A stretch of DNA of 64,000 bases from Helicobacter typhlonius (GTDB taxonomy: Bacteria; Campylobacterota; Campylobacteria; Campylobacterales; Helicobacteraceae), in the NCBI RefSeq assembly GCF_001460635.1, contig NZ_LN907858.1:1240001-1304000 (forward strand), given 5' to 3'. Positions within the stretch are counted from its first letter, which is position 1; each line of letters begins with the position of its first letter. Positions 1 to 9,382 of this stretch are shown piece by piece. Below the pieces are notes generated by a model, which was not told the DNA's origin, did not search any database, and saw only the letters and a list, made by a program, of their open reading frames with translations. The translations under genes and the position numbers were made by a program.

Positions 1-660
1 CCCTTGCTCCTTGTGAGTGGATTAAACCCTCTCCAAGCCTTAGCAACGAATAAACTTCAAGCTTGTGTCGGCTCATTTACGAGTGCAGTGCATTATTATC
101 ATCAAGGCTTAGTTGATATGAAAGAATCCCGCGCAGTGATGATAGTCGCAATGCTCTTTGGAGCGTTGGGCGCGATTTTGGTGCAATTTGTAGAAGTCGC
201 CTTGCTTTCCAAAATCTTGCCTTTTGTGATGATAGCAGTGGGTGCATATTTTTTGCTTTCTCCAAACATTAGCGAGGAGGATAGAGCGCAAAATCCTCAT
301 AAAATCTTTTTGTTTGCTTCTATGGCAGGGGCGAGCTTATATGGAGGGCTTTTGGGCATTGGGATTGGCTCTTTTGTCTTAGCCTTGCTTGTGAGTATTG
401 GCGGATATGGGCTTAGCAAGGCTTTAGCACATTCGCGTTGGGTAGTTTTTAGTATCAATATCGCCTCTACTTTGTTTTTTGTGCTTGGAGGCAATGTGCT
501 ATGGGTTTTGGGCAGCATTATGTGTGTGGGACAAATCATTGGAGCGACTTTGGGAGCGCGCCTTGCAATAAAGCACGGAGCAAAGATTATCCGCCCGATT
601 GTCATCTGTGTATGCTTCGCCCTCTCTGTGCAACTGCTTGTTAGGGAGTTTTTTAGATAA
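1..660 (+). CDS. TSUP (TauE/SafE) family membrane exporter, 5' end outside window
   Basis: The frame is open to the left edge, so the true start lies outside the window and at least 219 codons are present. The protein is almost entirely hydrophobic, with about six membrane segments, and the opening has the NPLQALATNK pattern typical of the first repeat of the TauE/SafE (TSUP) family. A second similar block (GGLLGIGIG, near residue 117) fits the internal duplication of this family. Members export or import sulfite, sulfoacetate or other small anions across the inner membrane; the substrate here cannot be told. It ends 100 bp before the convergent gene at 760-1164. The family call is fairly firm, the substrate unknown. 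Confidence 0.8.
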   Translation, partial: PLLLVSGLNPLQALATNKLQACVGSFTSAVHYYHQGLVDMKESRAVMIVAMLFGALGAILVQFVEVALLSKILPFVMIAVGAYFLLSPNISEEDRAQNPHKIFLFASMAGASLYGGLLGIGIGSFVLALLVSIGGYGLSKALAHSRWVVFSINIASTLFFVLGGNVLWVLGSIMCVGQIIGATLGARLAIKHGAKIIRPIVICVCFALSVQLLVREFFR

Positions 661-759
661 TCTAAAATTCTATTTTTCGTGTAACCTGTGAAGCCTTAAG
701 GTAGATTTGCGTTTAAGATTTTTCTATCAAAGCCTTTTAAGTCTCTTTCTTCTTGCCTC

Positions 760-1164
760 TTAATGTCTAGCAAAAGAAATTTGAAGCCTACATCTCATCT
801 CTTGCCTCAAAAACTCTTTTGGCAATAAACATCGCTTAAGCATTTTTGGAAATCCTGTGTAAGGAATGCGCTGCATAAAACTCTCAATAATCTTTTCTTC
901 TGGAATCCCCATATTTAAAGCCGCATTAATATGCACTGCAAGCTGTGCTTCGCAGCCTCCTGCTGTGAGCAAACTAGAGAATGTAATGAGTTCGCACTCT
1001 TGCAAATTGAGCTCACCTCGCGTATAAATATCGCCAAAGGCAAATTCAATGATAATTTTTCCTAAATCTAGCGCGATTGCACTAAGTGAATCTATAACTT
1101 TCTGCCCCACTTCTCCATCAATCTTTTGAAGCTGCTCTAAGCCCTTTTCAAATTGTGTTTGCAT
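760..1164 (-). CDS. carboxymuconolactone decarboxylase-like (CMD/AhpD fold) protein
   Basis: This 134-residue protein has the length and alpha-helical pattern of the CMD family; a stretch with LLTAGGCEAQLAVHINAALNMG resembles the family core, followed by IPYTGFPKML. The usual CxxC pair of AhpD-type peroxidase members is not seen, so a decarboxylase-like or unknown redox role is more likely. The start at 1164 is supported by AAGGAG five bases upstream. Directly upstream, in another frame, lies a Tat-type leader (1227-1316) with no start codon, so the protein as now encoded would stay in the cytoplasm although an ancestor may have been exported. The family assignment is moderate and the function is unknown. 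Confidence 0.7.
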   Translation of the reverse strand: MQTQFEKGLEQLQKIDGEVGQKVIDSLSAIALDLGKIIIEFAFGDIYTRGELNLQECELITFSSLLTAGGCEAQLAVHINAALNMGIPEEKIIESFMQRIPYTGFPKMLKRCLLPKEFLRQEMRCRLQISFARH

Positions 1165-1226
1165 TTGTTCTCCTTGATTAGATTCCTGCGCTAAAGCTAC
1201 GCCAAGTTGGAATCTTGCTTCACATT

Positions 1227-1316
1227 TTACCCCAAAAGCGGTGTATAAGCCCCAAGTGTCGCCACTCCTGCGAGTTGTGCTGAAGTCTTTAAAAAATCTC
1301 TACGATTTGTCTGTTT
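1227..1316 (-). pseudogene. orphan twin-arginine leader remnant
   Basis: One minus-strand frame reads NRRDFLKTSAQLAGVATLGA, a textbook Tat signal with the RRxFLK motif and hydrophobic core. It is preceded directly by a TAG stop (1317-1319), has no ATG, GTG or TTG start, and runs into TAA at 1227-1229. The frame of the downstream CMD gene is open up to 1299, so one indel around 1230-1250 would join the leader to it. Either the CMD gene lost its leader by frameshift, or a Tat-exported neighbour was deleted. The rest of the 1165-1497 gap shows nothing recognisable. Confidence 0.6.
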
Positions 1317-1497
1317 CTACTTATAGATTCTGTAATTATAAAGCCTGATAGTTGGTATTTGTCAAGGGCGTTTTGGATTTTTCTATGTAAAGATTTTAGC
1401 ACCACGAAATATGTAAGATTCTGAATCTAGCCTTTGAGAACATACCTTGGAAGCTAAAAATATTGTTAAGAAATCTTATTGATTTTAGAATCTTGCC

Positions 1498-2274
1498 CTA
1501 CTTATTGAGTTGTTGTAGATTTTTAGCATAGCAAATAATCTCCGGACGATATTCAAAGTGCATCGTATCATAATGCCACCACCGCCCACCCCATATGAAT
1601 CCCTCTTCCTCAAACGCACGGACAATCTCTAGGGGGATTTGATTCTCATACTGATATTCATTGCGTTCTTTTTTATCCCATAGCCAATATTTAGAAAATT
1701 GCGTATTTATATCAAGTGCAATGCCAAAGCTGTGAGGGCTTAAGTTAGGAGAATCCGCAATCGTGCGCCAATAAAACGCATCTTGGTCGCTCAAAAATTG
1801 ATAATATGCCTGTTGAATGTTGCTTAACCTTTGTATGACTCGCTCAAAAGCCTTATCTACACCATTTGCACTTGTTACCACTATGAAACTTTCATTGAAA
1901 TATTCTTTAAACCAAGGCACTTGCACCAAATGTTCTTTTACTTCTTCCTCGTTCTCGCCATAAATGGCTTTGTAGAATCCTAAATGTCGTATGCGTGATG
2001 TATCCTCGTTGCGATTGGTAACATTACCGCTAAATGGGTAGGGGTAAGTGAAAGCATCATTCATATCGGGGGATAAAATCATCTCATCATAATCTTTACG
2101 CTTACCATCATCCCACACAAAGCTGTTGCCATTTTTAAGCAAAACTTGATTATCGCTAATGCTTACCACCTGCGGATAGTATCGCTTCACACATTCCTGC
2201 GCGATTATATCCATTACCTCATCAGCCCATAAAAGCGCACGGGATACACACAAACACACTATAATCTTTTTCAT
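1498..2274 (-). CDS. M15-family peptidase (D-Ala-D-Ala carboxypeptidase-like), exported
   Basis: The 258-residue protein starts with a short signal peptide (MKKIIVCLCVSRALLWA). The C-terminal third holds the zinc-site pattern of the M15 (VanY/DacB-type) peptidases: SPHSFGIALDIN near residue 180, giving the His and Asp ligands, and WHYDTMHFEYRPE near 233-244, giving the catalytic Asp or Glu and the third His. Such enzymes cut D-amino-acid bonds in peptidoglycan stem peptides in the periplasm. It stands alone between the CMD gene and the efflux operon. The fold is confident; the exact bond cut is not known. Confidence 0.82.
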   Translation of the reverse strand: MKKIIVCLCVSRALLWADEVMDIIAQECVKRYYPQVVSISDNQVLLKNGNSFVWDDGKRKDYDEMILSPDMNDAFTYPYPFSGNVTNRNEDTSRIRHLGFYKAIYGENEEEVKEHLVQVPWFKEYFNESFIVVTSANGVDKAFERVIQRLSNIQQAYYQFLSDQDAFYWRTIADSPNLSPHSFGIALDINTQFSKYWLWDKKERNEYQYENQIPLEIVRAFEEEGFIWGGRWWHYDTMHFEYRPEIICYAKNLQQLNK

Positions 2275-2332
2275 CTCTTTGCCTTATTTTAATGAAAAAT
2301 TATAGCGCGTTTTGGCTAGATTCAAAAAATCG

Positions 2333-5300
2333 TTAGAATTTATCCTCTGCTTTAGGTTTATAGAATTTTTGCAACCAGTCGTCCAATGGCGCGATTGTGC
2401 GATAAATTGCGGGCACAATAAGCAAACTCAAAAACATTGAAAACAGCAATCCGCCAATAATACAAATTCCCATAGGCGATTTCATACCCGCTCCAGAGCC
2501 TGTAGAAATAGCTAGGGGTATCATACCAAAAACCATAGCAATTGTTGTCATAAGAATAGGACGCAAACGCGATTCTCCAGCTAAGATAAGAGCCTCATCA
2601 GTGCTATATCCTTCTTTGCGCTTTTCGTTTGCTACATCAATAAGCAAAGTAGCATTCTTACCTACTAATCCCATTAGAATCATAAGTCCCATAAGCGAAA
2701 ACATACTAAAAGGCTGCTGCACAACAAAAAGTGCGATAAATGCTCCAGCAAAACTAAAAGGCAAAGTCATCATAATTACAACAGGTTGCAAGAAACTCTC
2801 ATAAAGCGCGGCAAGGATAAGATAAATCAACACAATCGCCGTTAAAACCGCTACAAGAAAGGCTATCATCATTTCTTGTGCATTTTCAGCTTCACCTTGT
2901 AGCCTAAAAGTAGCGCCCGGCTCAAGCCATTCATTTGATTTTTGCGCAGTGATATTCATCATATCACCCAAAGAAATACCAGAATTTTTTACAGGATACG
3001 CATATACCGTAACGCTCCGTTGTCTATCAAAACGAGAAATCACCGAAGGAGCAGAGGTATGTTCTATTTCTACAAGCCCCTCTACAAACATCAAATCACC
3101 ATTTCGATTTTTCACCTGCAATTTTTTAATATCATTGAGCGAGATTCTATCATTATCAGGTGCTCGGATAGTAATGTCGTATTCCTTACCCCTATCTTTA
3201 TAATACCCGACAATCGCCTCACCAGAAAATGCTCCACGCACGACATTACCAATATCTTGCGCATTCACGCCATATCTATCGGCATTCGCACGAAGCACCC
3301 TCAAACGATACTCGGGCAAATCATCTGATGTATTAAGGTGGATATTAGTAACCTTGCCTGCCAATGTTGGATCAGTTTTTAAAAGATTGATGAGATTATC
3401 CTTTGTTTTTTTCAGTGTCTCACCATCGGGTGCAAGAATTGCCACTTGATAAGGAGAATTATCTCCTCCACCAAAATCTGATACTTCAGATGTAGAAATC
3501 ACAAATTCTTTCCCCACTTCACTTGCTTTAAGCTGTTCTCCTATATCAGCCATAATCTTAAATTGTGATTCTTTATTTGCGCGCTCTTTTTTTGGCTTCA
3601 ACCTCGCATAAATCTGTGCCTTAAAAATCGTTTTTTGCGCGTCATAGCCTATTTGCAAAGTCGTAAAGTCAATATCACTATGTGCCATTACTATGTTTTG
3701 CAGTTCATTTGTTTTTTCTTTCATAGCATTCATACTCGTGCCCGGCTTAGTCTCCATAAACACCTGAAACTCGCTTTTATCATCTGGAATAATAAACTCC
3801 ATACCAAGCTTTGCCAAAAGCGTGAGTGAGAGAAAAAATATACCCACAATACCCACAATCACCTTGACTCTATTGCGCAATACAAAGGCTAGAGTTTTGA
3901 CATAATACGCATCAAGTCTCTTAAAAAAAGGCTCTGTGCGATAATAGAATTTAGAGTGTTTAGGATTCACAACGATAGACGAAACCATTGGAATGATTGT
4001 AATCACAACGATATACGAGATACCAATCGCAGCAGCCACGGTTATACCAAAGCTTTGGAAGAATCTCCCCACGATTCCGCTCATACTTCCCACAGGGATA
4101 AATACTGATAAAAGCATTGCTGAAATAGCAATGAGTGCAAAACCGATTTCGCGCACACCCTCATAAGCCGCCTCACGCTTACGCATTCCGTGTTCAAGTT
4201 TCTTATGGATATTCTCAATTACCACAATCGCATCATCAATGATAATCCCAATCGCAAGAGCTACTGCAAGAAGAGTAAGCATATTTAAAGAGAATCCAAA
4301 AAAATTCATTAATGCAAAAGTCCCAAAAATAGAAATAGGAATACTAATGGCTGATACGAGCGTAATAGTCGCACTTCGTAAGAAGATAAAAACCACAGAT
4401 ACAGCCAAAAATACGCCAAGAAGCACATCAAATTCCACTGAAGAAATGGCTGCACGCACATTTTGTGTTGTATCTTTAAAGACTTTAATATCATACTCTG
4501 GGCTTATAGATTCTATTTGTGGCAGCACCTTCATCACCGCATCGGCAATGGAAATATCATTAGCGCCTGCGATTTTTTGCACTTCAAAAATCACACCGGG
4601 CGTTTTGTTAAAGGACGCAAAAGTCTTATCTTCTTCAATGCCATCTTCAATCGTAGCAATATCAGCTAATCTAATTCCCTCCGCAATACGAATATTTCCT
4701 ATATCACTTACATCAGCACTTTGAGCATCGGTTGTTATAGCCCATTCACTCAATGTCCCAATGAGTTTCCCGCCATCAACTTCTAGATTCTCTAACCCTA
4801 CTTTATTAGAAATATCTGTATAAGTTATACCATATTTATTAAGCATACTAGGGCTTACAAAGATTCTAATCTGTCGCTCTCTATGCCCTCTCATCTCAAC
4901 GCCACCAACACCAGAGATTTTTTGCAACAATGGTTTTATATTATCTTTAGCGTGTCTCATCATTTCAGATGAAGGGACTTTATCACTTGTGAGAAATAAA
5001 GAGATAATAGGAGCGGAAGAGCTATCAAATTTATAAACTGCTGGACTTTTCACGCCAGAATCAAGCTGCACCGTGCCCACTTTATCTCGCACATCATTGA
5101 CTGCATCACTTAGAGGCTTTTCAAGCTCAAATTGCACAATTACAACACTTGAATTACGTGCTGAACTTGAAGTTACTTTTTTGAGCCCATCAATACCCAT
5201 AATAGCTTCTTCAATCTTATCTGTTACTTTTGTCTCTACAATCTCCGCACTTGCACCCGGATAAGCTGTGATAACTACTGCCACAGGAAAATCAATATCA

Positions 5301-5407
5301 GGAAAAAGTGAAGTTGGCATTTTAAATACGCCTAAGAATCCAAAAAATAAGATTGCAAAGGCGAACATTAAAGTTGAAATTGGACGAGTAATGGCAAATT
5401 TATACAT
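2333..5407 (-). CDS. hefC: RND efflux pump inner-membrane transporter HefC
   Basis: At 1024 residues this has the normal length of an AcrB/MexB-type proton-driven drug exporter. The N-terminal membrane helix (ITRPISTLMFAFAILFFGFLG), two large periplasmic loops and twelve membrane helices are evident. TM4 carries the paired aspartates of the proton relay (GIIIDDAIVVIEN, about residue 390). It is the third gene of a minus-strand operon after the outer-membrane channel and the adaptor, as in hefABC of H. pylori; its ATG overlaps the adaptor stop by one base (TAATG), which implies translational coupling. It probably exports bile salts, dyes and antibiotics. The gene is intact with no odd features. 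Confidence 0.93.
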   Translation of the reverse strand: MYKFAITRPISTLMFAFAILFFGFLGVFKMPTSLFPDIDFPVAVVITAYPGASAEIVETKVTDKIEEAIMGIDGLKKVTSSSARNSSVVIVQFELEKPLSDAVNDVRDKVGTVQLDSGVKSPAVYKFDSSSAPIISLFLTSDKVPSSEMMRHAKDNIKPLLQKISGVGGVEMRGHRERQIRIFVSPSMLNKYGITYTDISNKVGLENLEVDGGKLIGTLSEWAITTDAQSADVSDIGNIRIAEGIRLADIATIEDGIEEDKTFASFNKTPGVIFEVQKIAGANDISIADAVMKVLPQIESISPEYDIKVFKDTTQNVRAAISSVEFDVLLGVFLAVSVVFIFLRSATITLVSAISIPISIFGTFALMNFFGFSLNMLTLLAVALAIGIIIDDAIVVIENIHKKLEHGMRKREAAYEGVREIGFALIAISAMLLSVFIPVGSMSGIVGRFFQSFGITVAAAIGISYIVVITIIPMVSSIVVNPKHSKFYYRTEPFFKRLDAYYVKTLAFVLRNRVKVIVGIVGIFFLSLTLLAKLGMEFIIPDDKSEFQVFMETKPGTSMNAMKEKTNELQNIVMAHSDIDFTTLQIGYDAQKTIFKAQIYARLKPKKERANKESQFKIMADIGEQLKASEVGKEFVISTSEVSDFGGGDNSPYQVAILAPDGETLKKTKDNLINLLKTDPTLAGKVTNIHLNTSDDLPEYRLRVLRANADRYGVNAQDIGNVVRGAFSGEAIVGYYKDRGKEYDITIRAPDNDRISLNDIKKLQVKNRNGDLMFVEGLVEIEHTSAPSVISRFDRQRSVTVYAYPVKNSGISLGDMMNITAQKSNEWLEPGATFRLQGEAENAQEMMIAFLVAVLTAIVLIYLILAALYESFLQPVVIMMTLPFSFAGAFIALFVVQQPFSMFSLMGLMILMGLVGKNATLLIDVANEKRKEGYSTDEALILAGESRLRPILMTTIAMVFGMIPLAISTGSGAGMKSPMGICIIGGLLFSMFLSLLIVPAIYRTIAPLDDWLQKFYKPKAEDKF

Positions 5408-6102
5408 TATTTTGTCCTTATATAACCATCACCAAATGTGCCTACAATTACGCCTTTTACAGGTGCTTCAGCCTTTACTTTACGCGTAGAAGTGCTAGCA
5501 GTTGGATAAATTTTACTAATCTTAGTGGTAAAACTATCCTTTTTGCCATCAATGCGGAATTCAAAAGTATCGCCTACTTTTACTTTATCAATGTATTTAA
5601 AGTCAAATTCTAGCACGAGTTTCACTTCTTTGCTGATGATTCTAAAAAGATTCGTGTTGTTTGCATTCACACCATCACCTAACTCTATGTCCTTAGAAGC
5701 AATAATTCCATCAAATGGTGCGCGCAGCTGCGTCTTACTCAACATAGCCTTTTGGTAACTATAATCAGCCTCAAGCTTTTTAAACTCCGATAGATACCTA
5801 TCAATCGTATTTCTATCCACTGCCCCACCAGAGCGTTTGTAACGCTCATATTGCTTTTTGGCAAAGAGATATTGCTGCTCTGTGGAGCGCATTTGAGATT
5901 CTATATCTTGATTAAAAAGCGTGAGGAGCAAATCCCCGCTTTTTACTTCTGAATCTACATCAACAAAGATATTTGTTACAATCCCACTCGTAGCAAGACT
6001 CAAATTTGAATCCTTAATCGCCTCCGCGTTAAAAATCGCATATACATCTTCCGCCCATAAACAGCTCCACAAAAGCATACTTGCAAGTATTATTTTTTTC
6101 AT
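5407..6102 (-). CDS. hefB: RND efflux periplasmic adaptor HefB
   Basis: The 231-residue protein has a signal peptide (MKKIILASMLLWSCLWA), a biotinyl-lipoyl-like half (FVDVDSEVKSGDLLLTLFN, near residue 50), a coiled-coil hairpin around residues 70-125 and the second lipoyl half (LRAPFDGIIASKDIELGDGV, near 130). This is the layout of membrane fusion proteins, although it is shorter than AcrA (about 400 residues) and lacks a lipobox, in line with the compact H. pylori HefB. It bridges HefC and HefA in the periplasm. It lies 18 bp after hefA and overlaps hefC by one base. Confidence 0.9.
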   Translation of the reverse strand: MKKIILASMLLWSCLWAEDVYAIFNAEAIKDSNLSLATSGIVTNIFVDVDSEVKSGDLLLTLFNQDIESQMRSTEQQYLFAKKQYERYKRSGGAVDRNTIDRYLSEFKKLEADYSYQKAMLSKTQLRAPFDGIIASKDIELGDGVNANNTNLFRIISKEVKLVLEFDFKYIDKVKVGDTFEFRIDGKKDSFTTKISKIYPTASTSTRKVKAEAPVKGVIVGTFGDGYIRTK

Positions 6103-6120
6103 CTTTTCTCCCTTATTTAA

Positions 6121-7485
6121 CTATTGAATATGCTCTTGCAAATCTTGCCCACTATAATAAATATAATACGCCTTTTGCATTTCATAATTGTTGAGTGCTT
6201 GGTTGTAAGTAGATTCTGCTTCAAATTTCTTTGTTAAAGATTGAAGATAATCCACAAAATTAAGAATCTGTGCGTCATATTTTTTTGCTACATTCTCAAA
6301 TGCAATGCTTGCTGAACGCAATGCTGCCTCTGATGCTTTAATCTTTGCTACGGCAATTTCAAGGCTTTTGCGATACATCTTTTCATCTTTTTTTTGCTCT
6401 TCTTTTTTATAAGCAAGCTCTTTAAGAGATTTTAAATAACCAAGTTGAGCAGCTTCATATTGCCGATAAGTCGTAAGTGCATCAAGGTGAATAGTCGCAT
6501 TAATCATAATCTGATTTTGATTAAGCGGAAATTGACGAGACAAAAATGGAAGCATTTCGTCTAAGCCTCCCATAGAAGTATCTTTAAGAGTAATCGCCCC
6601 AGCCTTTTTAATATCGCTATTTATCACATAAGTATCACTGATACTTAAAATTGGCAGATAATTAAATTGTCGCGCTTGATATTTTGCGCTCAATGCTTGG
6701 AAGTTAAGCATATTTAAGTCGTGGCGATTTTCATCAAGTGCAAAAAGCGGTGCTTTAATATTTTTACGCTCAAGCTCTTGCACCTCTGTATTCGCAAGGA
6801 GTGAGAGCATAAGCTTATTTTTTTCAATCTCCATTTTGATATTTTCAATATCGTGCTCGGTAGCAAGCAGCTCCGCGCGCAAAGATTCTACATCATCAAT
6901 GGTTGTAAGCCCTGAATTAAAAAGTCTCTCCACACGTTTAATGTTAGATTGTAGCTGAATGCGTTTTTGGTCTAAACTCAAAAGTTGCGCACGATTGGTA
7001 AAATAACCATAATATTGCTCAATCACACTTAAAAAAAGCTGGTCTTTAGTATTTTCCCTATCCTCAATGCTTGCACGATAGAGTGAGCCTTTTTCACGCA
7101 CTTTGTTATAGGTTTTAAACCCACTAAAAACTTCCCAATTTCCCTTTATACTTCCTGTATATGTTTTAAGGCGCATACTTGGATTGTTTGTATCTTGGTA
7201 TTGATATGCTCCATCAAGAGTGGGCAAAAATTCACCCCAAGCCGCCCTACTTGTGGCTTGAGCTTGTAAAATCGCCAAATCTTTAGCTTCAAGATTGTAA
7301 TTTTTTCTTGCTCCTTCAAGCAAATCTGTTAGTGTAAAAACTCTCCCCACAGATTCAGTATTTTCGCCTCTTTGCTGCGTTGTAAAGCCTTGAGTAGATG
7401 TAGAATCCTGTAAACTAAAAGAATTTTCATATCCTTGCGCATTTAAAAGAGAGAAAAATCCTAACATAAGGACAATTCTTTTCAT
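6121..7485 (-). CDS. hefA: TolC-family outer membrane channel HefA
   Basis: This 454-residue protein begins with a signal peptide (MKRIVLMLGFFSLLNA) and continues with long amphipathic helices containing the duplicated outer membrane efflux protein pattern: LTDLLEGARKNYNLEAKDL near residue 50, and a second repeat near 380-450. TolC-family proteins form trimeric ducts from the outer membrane through the periplasm. As first gene of the hef operon it follows a candidate promoter and operator at 7528-7563. Gene order channel-adaptor-pump matches H. pylori hefABC, which supports the name; the sequence alone supports only the family. Confidence 0.9.
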   Translation of the reverse strand: MKRIVLMLGFFSLLNAQGYENSFSLQDSTSTQGFTTQQRGENTESVGRVFTLTDLLEGARKNYNLEAKDLAILQAQATSRAAWGEFLPTLDGAYQYQDTNNPSMRLKTYTGSIKGNWEVFSGFKTYNKVREKGSLYRASIEDRENTKDQLFLSVIEQYYGYFTNRAQLLSLDQKRIQLQSNIKRVERLFNSGLTTIDDVESLRAELLATEHDIENIKMEIEKNKLMLSLLANTEVQELERKNIKAPLFALDENRHDLNMLNFQALSAKYQARQFNYLPILSISDTYVINSDIKKAGAITLKDTSMGGLDEMLPFLSRQFPLNQNQIMINATIHLDALTTYRQYEAAQLGYLKSLKELAYKKEEQKKDEKMYRKSLEIAVAKIKASEAALRSASIAFENVAKKYDAQILNFVDYLQSLTKKFEAESTYNQALNNYEMQKAYYIYYSGQDLQEHIQ

Positions 7486-7527
7486 AAACCATACTCCTTA
7501 AATAATGATAAACGGATTGAGGGCGAT

Positions 7528-7563
7528 ATTCTAGCTCACTTTTGTAAATGTTGCATATGCAAC
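7528..7563 (-). promoter_or_regulatory. hefABC promoter with palindromic operator candidate
   Basis: Reading the minus strand, a -10-like TAGAAT occupies 7528-7533. Sixteen bases further upstream lies a perfect 14-bp palindrome, GTTGCATATGCAAC (7550-7563), overlapping the expected -35 position. This placement suits a repressor of the TetR type, which controls many RND pumps, but no regulator gene is encoded nearby. Confidence 0.5.
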
Positions 7564-7587
7564 TATATCAAAAATATGGCTTAAAAA

Positions 7588-8370
7588 TTAATGAATAATG
7601 CGTGAAGGGTGTGTATAAATATTAAAGGTATCGCCTCGTGCAAAACCCACAAGCGTAACGCCCAAAGTCTGTGCGGACTTAATCCCTAAATGCGTGGTAG
7701 CCGAGCGAGAAATCACAATGGGAATATCACTCATTGCCGCCTTAATCACCATTTCCATAGAAAGCCGCCCACTGACAATAAGAATTGCCTCACTCATATC
7801 AACTTTGCTTAGCCTCGCTTGACCAATAACCTTATCAATCGCATTATGTCGCCCCACATCCTCGCTGATAAACTCGCGCTCACACACGAGCATTGCCTTA
7901 TGTGTGCAACCTGTTTGATTAAAAAGTGCAGTTTTTTTATTGAATCTATCAAGTAGGGTAAATACGCTTTGCGCGCTAATCCGCATAGGAGAGGAAATAT
8001 ATTTTTGTGTAATCTCGCCATCAAAATTTGCGCTCACACCCACACAACAGCCGGTGGTAAGTGTTTTTTCCTTATGGAGATGAGAGAGCTTGTCCTCTCG
8101 TATATAAGCGCGCATATGCACACTTAAGCCGTCTTTGGCTACTTCAAGCGAGATAATATCATCAACACAATCTAACACACCCTCACCCATCAAAAAGCCC
8201 ACAAAATGCGCATCTTGAGCATTTGGTAAGCTCATTACTGACAAGAGCTTGTTGCCATTAAGGTAGAAAGCTATGCGTTGCTCTTCAACAACCAAATCTC
8301 GCGTATCACTAAAGGATTGGGCATCTTTATGCACTTTTACCATACGCATTTTATGCATAAAATCGCCCAT
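7588..8370 (-). CDS. fdhD: formate dehydrogenase accessory sulfurtransferase FdhD
   Basis: The 260-residue protein matches FdhD, which transfers sulfur from an IscS-type desulfurase to the molybdenum cofactor so that formate dehydrogenase becomes active. Visible landmarks are MGEGVLD near residue 72, an adjacent cysteine pair (TTGCCVGVS, near 110), TGCTHKA near 155 where the family usually has TGGxH, EDVGRHNAIDKV near 175 and SGRLSMEMV near 200. The substitution of the second Gly of TGGxH by Cys is a small departure. AGGGG four bases before the ATG at 8370 supports the start. It is the last gene of the fdh operon, 25 bp after fdhC. Confidence 0.9.
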   Translation of the reverse strand: MGDFMHKMRMVKVHKDAQSFSDTRDLVVEEQRIAFYLNGNKLLSVMSLPNAQDAHFVGFLMGEGVLDCVDDIISLEVAKDGLSVHMRAYIREDKLSHLHKEKTLTTGCCVGVSANFDGEITQKYISSPMRISAQSVFTLLDRFNKKTALFNQTGCTHKAMLVCEREFISEDVGRHNAIDKVIGQARLSKVDMSEAILIVSGRLSMEMVIKAAMSDIPIVISRSATTHLGIKSAQTLGVTLVGFARGDTFNIYTHPSRIIH

Positions 8371-8395
8371 ACTTCCCCTAACACATATACAAAAA

Positions 8396-9373
8396 TTAAT
8401 GCGAAAGACGCATAGAATCTAGTCTGCCTTGGCTTTGCAATTCTTTGTAATAAAGACTATGGAGCATTGAGACTTCTTCTTCGCCCATTTTGCCATTAAT
8501 GATTGATTCCAAAGCACCCTCGATAGCAAAGACAGCCATATAAATATGTGTAATCAGCAATGCGATGATTAAAAAGCCCACAAAATTATGCACAAGAGCC
8601 ATAAGACGCAAGGTATCAATGCCTGCTGCTTGGAAAAACATAATCCCGCCTGTGATAACCATAGCTGCGCCACCAAGTGTCGCCACCCAAAACCACATTT
8701 TTTGTCCGGCATTAAACTTATGTGCTGGAATCTCACGATTGACTTTATCAAGGTAGCCGCCCATAATCATCATCCACTTGATGTCATATCCACGAGGCAG
8801 ACAATCTTTTACCCACATCAAAAACATTAATGTGCCAAATACAGCAAAAAAGATTGTTGCTAAGCCGTGAATATCACGTGCAAAGCGTATGAGCCAACCG
8901 CCACCAAGCTTATCACCAAACACCATCATTAGCCCACTAAGACAAATCATCACAAAAGGCACAGCCGCGCACCAATGCACGATGATATTGTATTTGCTAA
9001 AAACAAGCAAAAAGCTTTTATGCGAATAATGACGTTGCCCTATCATCTTATAATGCCCATAAAACGCCATAGGCACGAAAATAATAACAAGCAAGAAAAT
9101 AAGCGCGAAATAATGCCCTTGCACGAGCGTGAAGATTTCACCAAGCCCCTTCGAGTTAGGCGAACCAACGCCCCACCCCTTAATTGCTGCCACTTCAGGT
9201 CCGCCATAGAGGAGCGGATTTGCCCTATCGCTTGGGGCAATGAGCGCATTATTACCACTTATGACTTCGGCATATTGCTTACCTCCCTCTTGTGGCACAC
9301 TTGGATTCGCACCAAAGGCAAGGGCAGAGCTAAAGAACAAAAGGGCAAAGATTCTAAAACATATTGATTTCAT
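8396..9373 (-). CDS. fdhC: formate dehydrogenase gamma subunit (cytochrome b, membrane anchor)
   Basis: This 325-residue protein has an N-terminal signal peptide (MKSICFRIFALLFFSSALAFG), a periplasmic stretch of about 70 residues and four to five membrane helices with several histidines (FSKYNIIVHWCAAVPFV near 130, ARDIHGLATIFF near 167, LVHNFVGFLIIALLITHIYM near 265) that fit the haem-b ligands of the FdnI/FdhC family. It passes electrons from FdhB to the quinone pool. TAGGAGG six bases upstream of the ATG supports the start. It lies 9 bp after fdhB. The signal peptide plus periplasmic extension is longer than in E. coli FdnI (about 217 residues). Confidence 0.9.
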   Translation of the reverse strand: MKSICFRIFALLFFSSALAFGANPSVPQEGGKQYAEVISGNNALIAPSDRANPLLYGGPEVAAIKGWGVGSPNSKGLGEIFTLVQGHYFALIFLLVIIFVPMAFYGHYKMIGQRHYSHKSFLLVFSKYNIIVHWCAAVPFVMICLSGLMMVFGDKLGGGWLIRFARDIHGLATIFFAVFGTLMFLMWVKDCLPRGYDIKWMMIMGGYLDKVNREIPAHKFNAGQKMWFWVATLGGAAMVITGGIMFFQAAGIDTLRLMALVHNFVGFLIIALLITHIYMAVFAIEGALESIINGKMGEEEVSMLHSLYYKELQSQGRLDSMRLSH

Positions 9374-9382
9374 AGAATCCTC

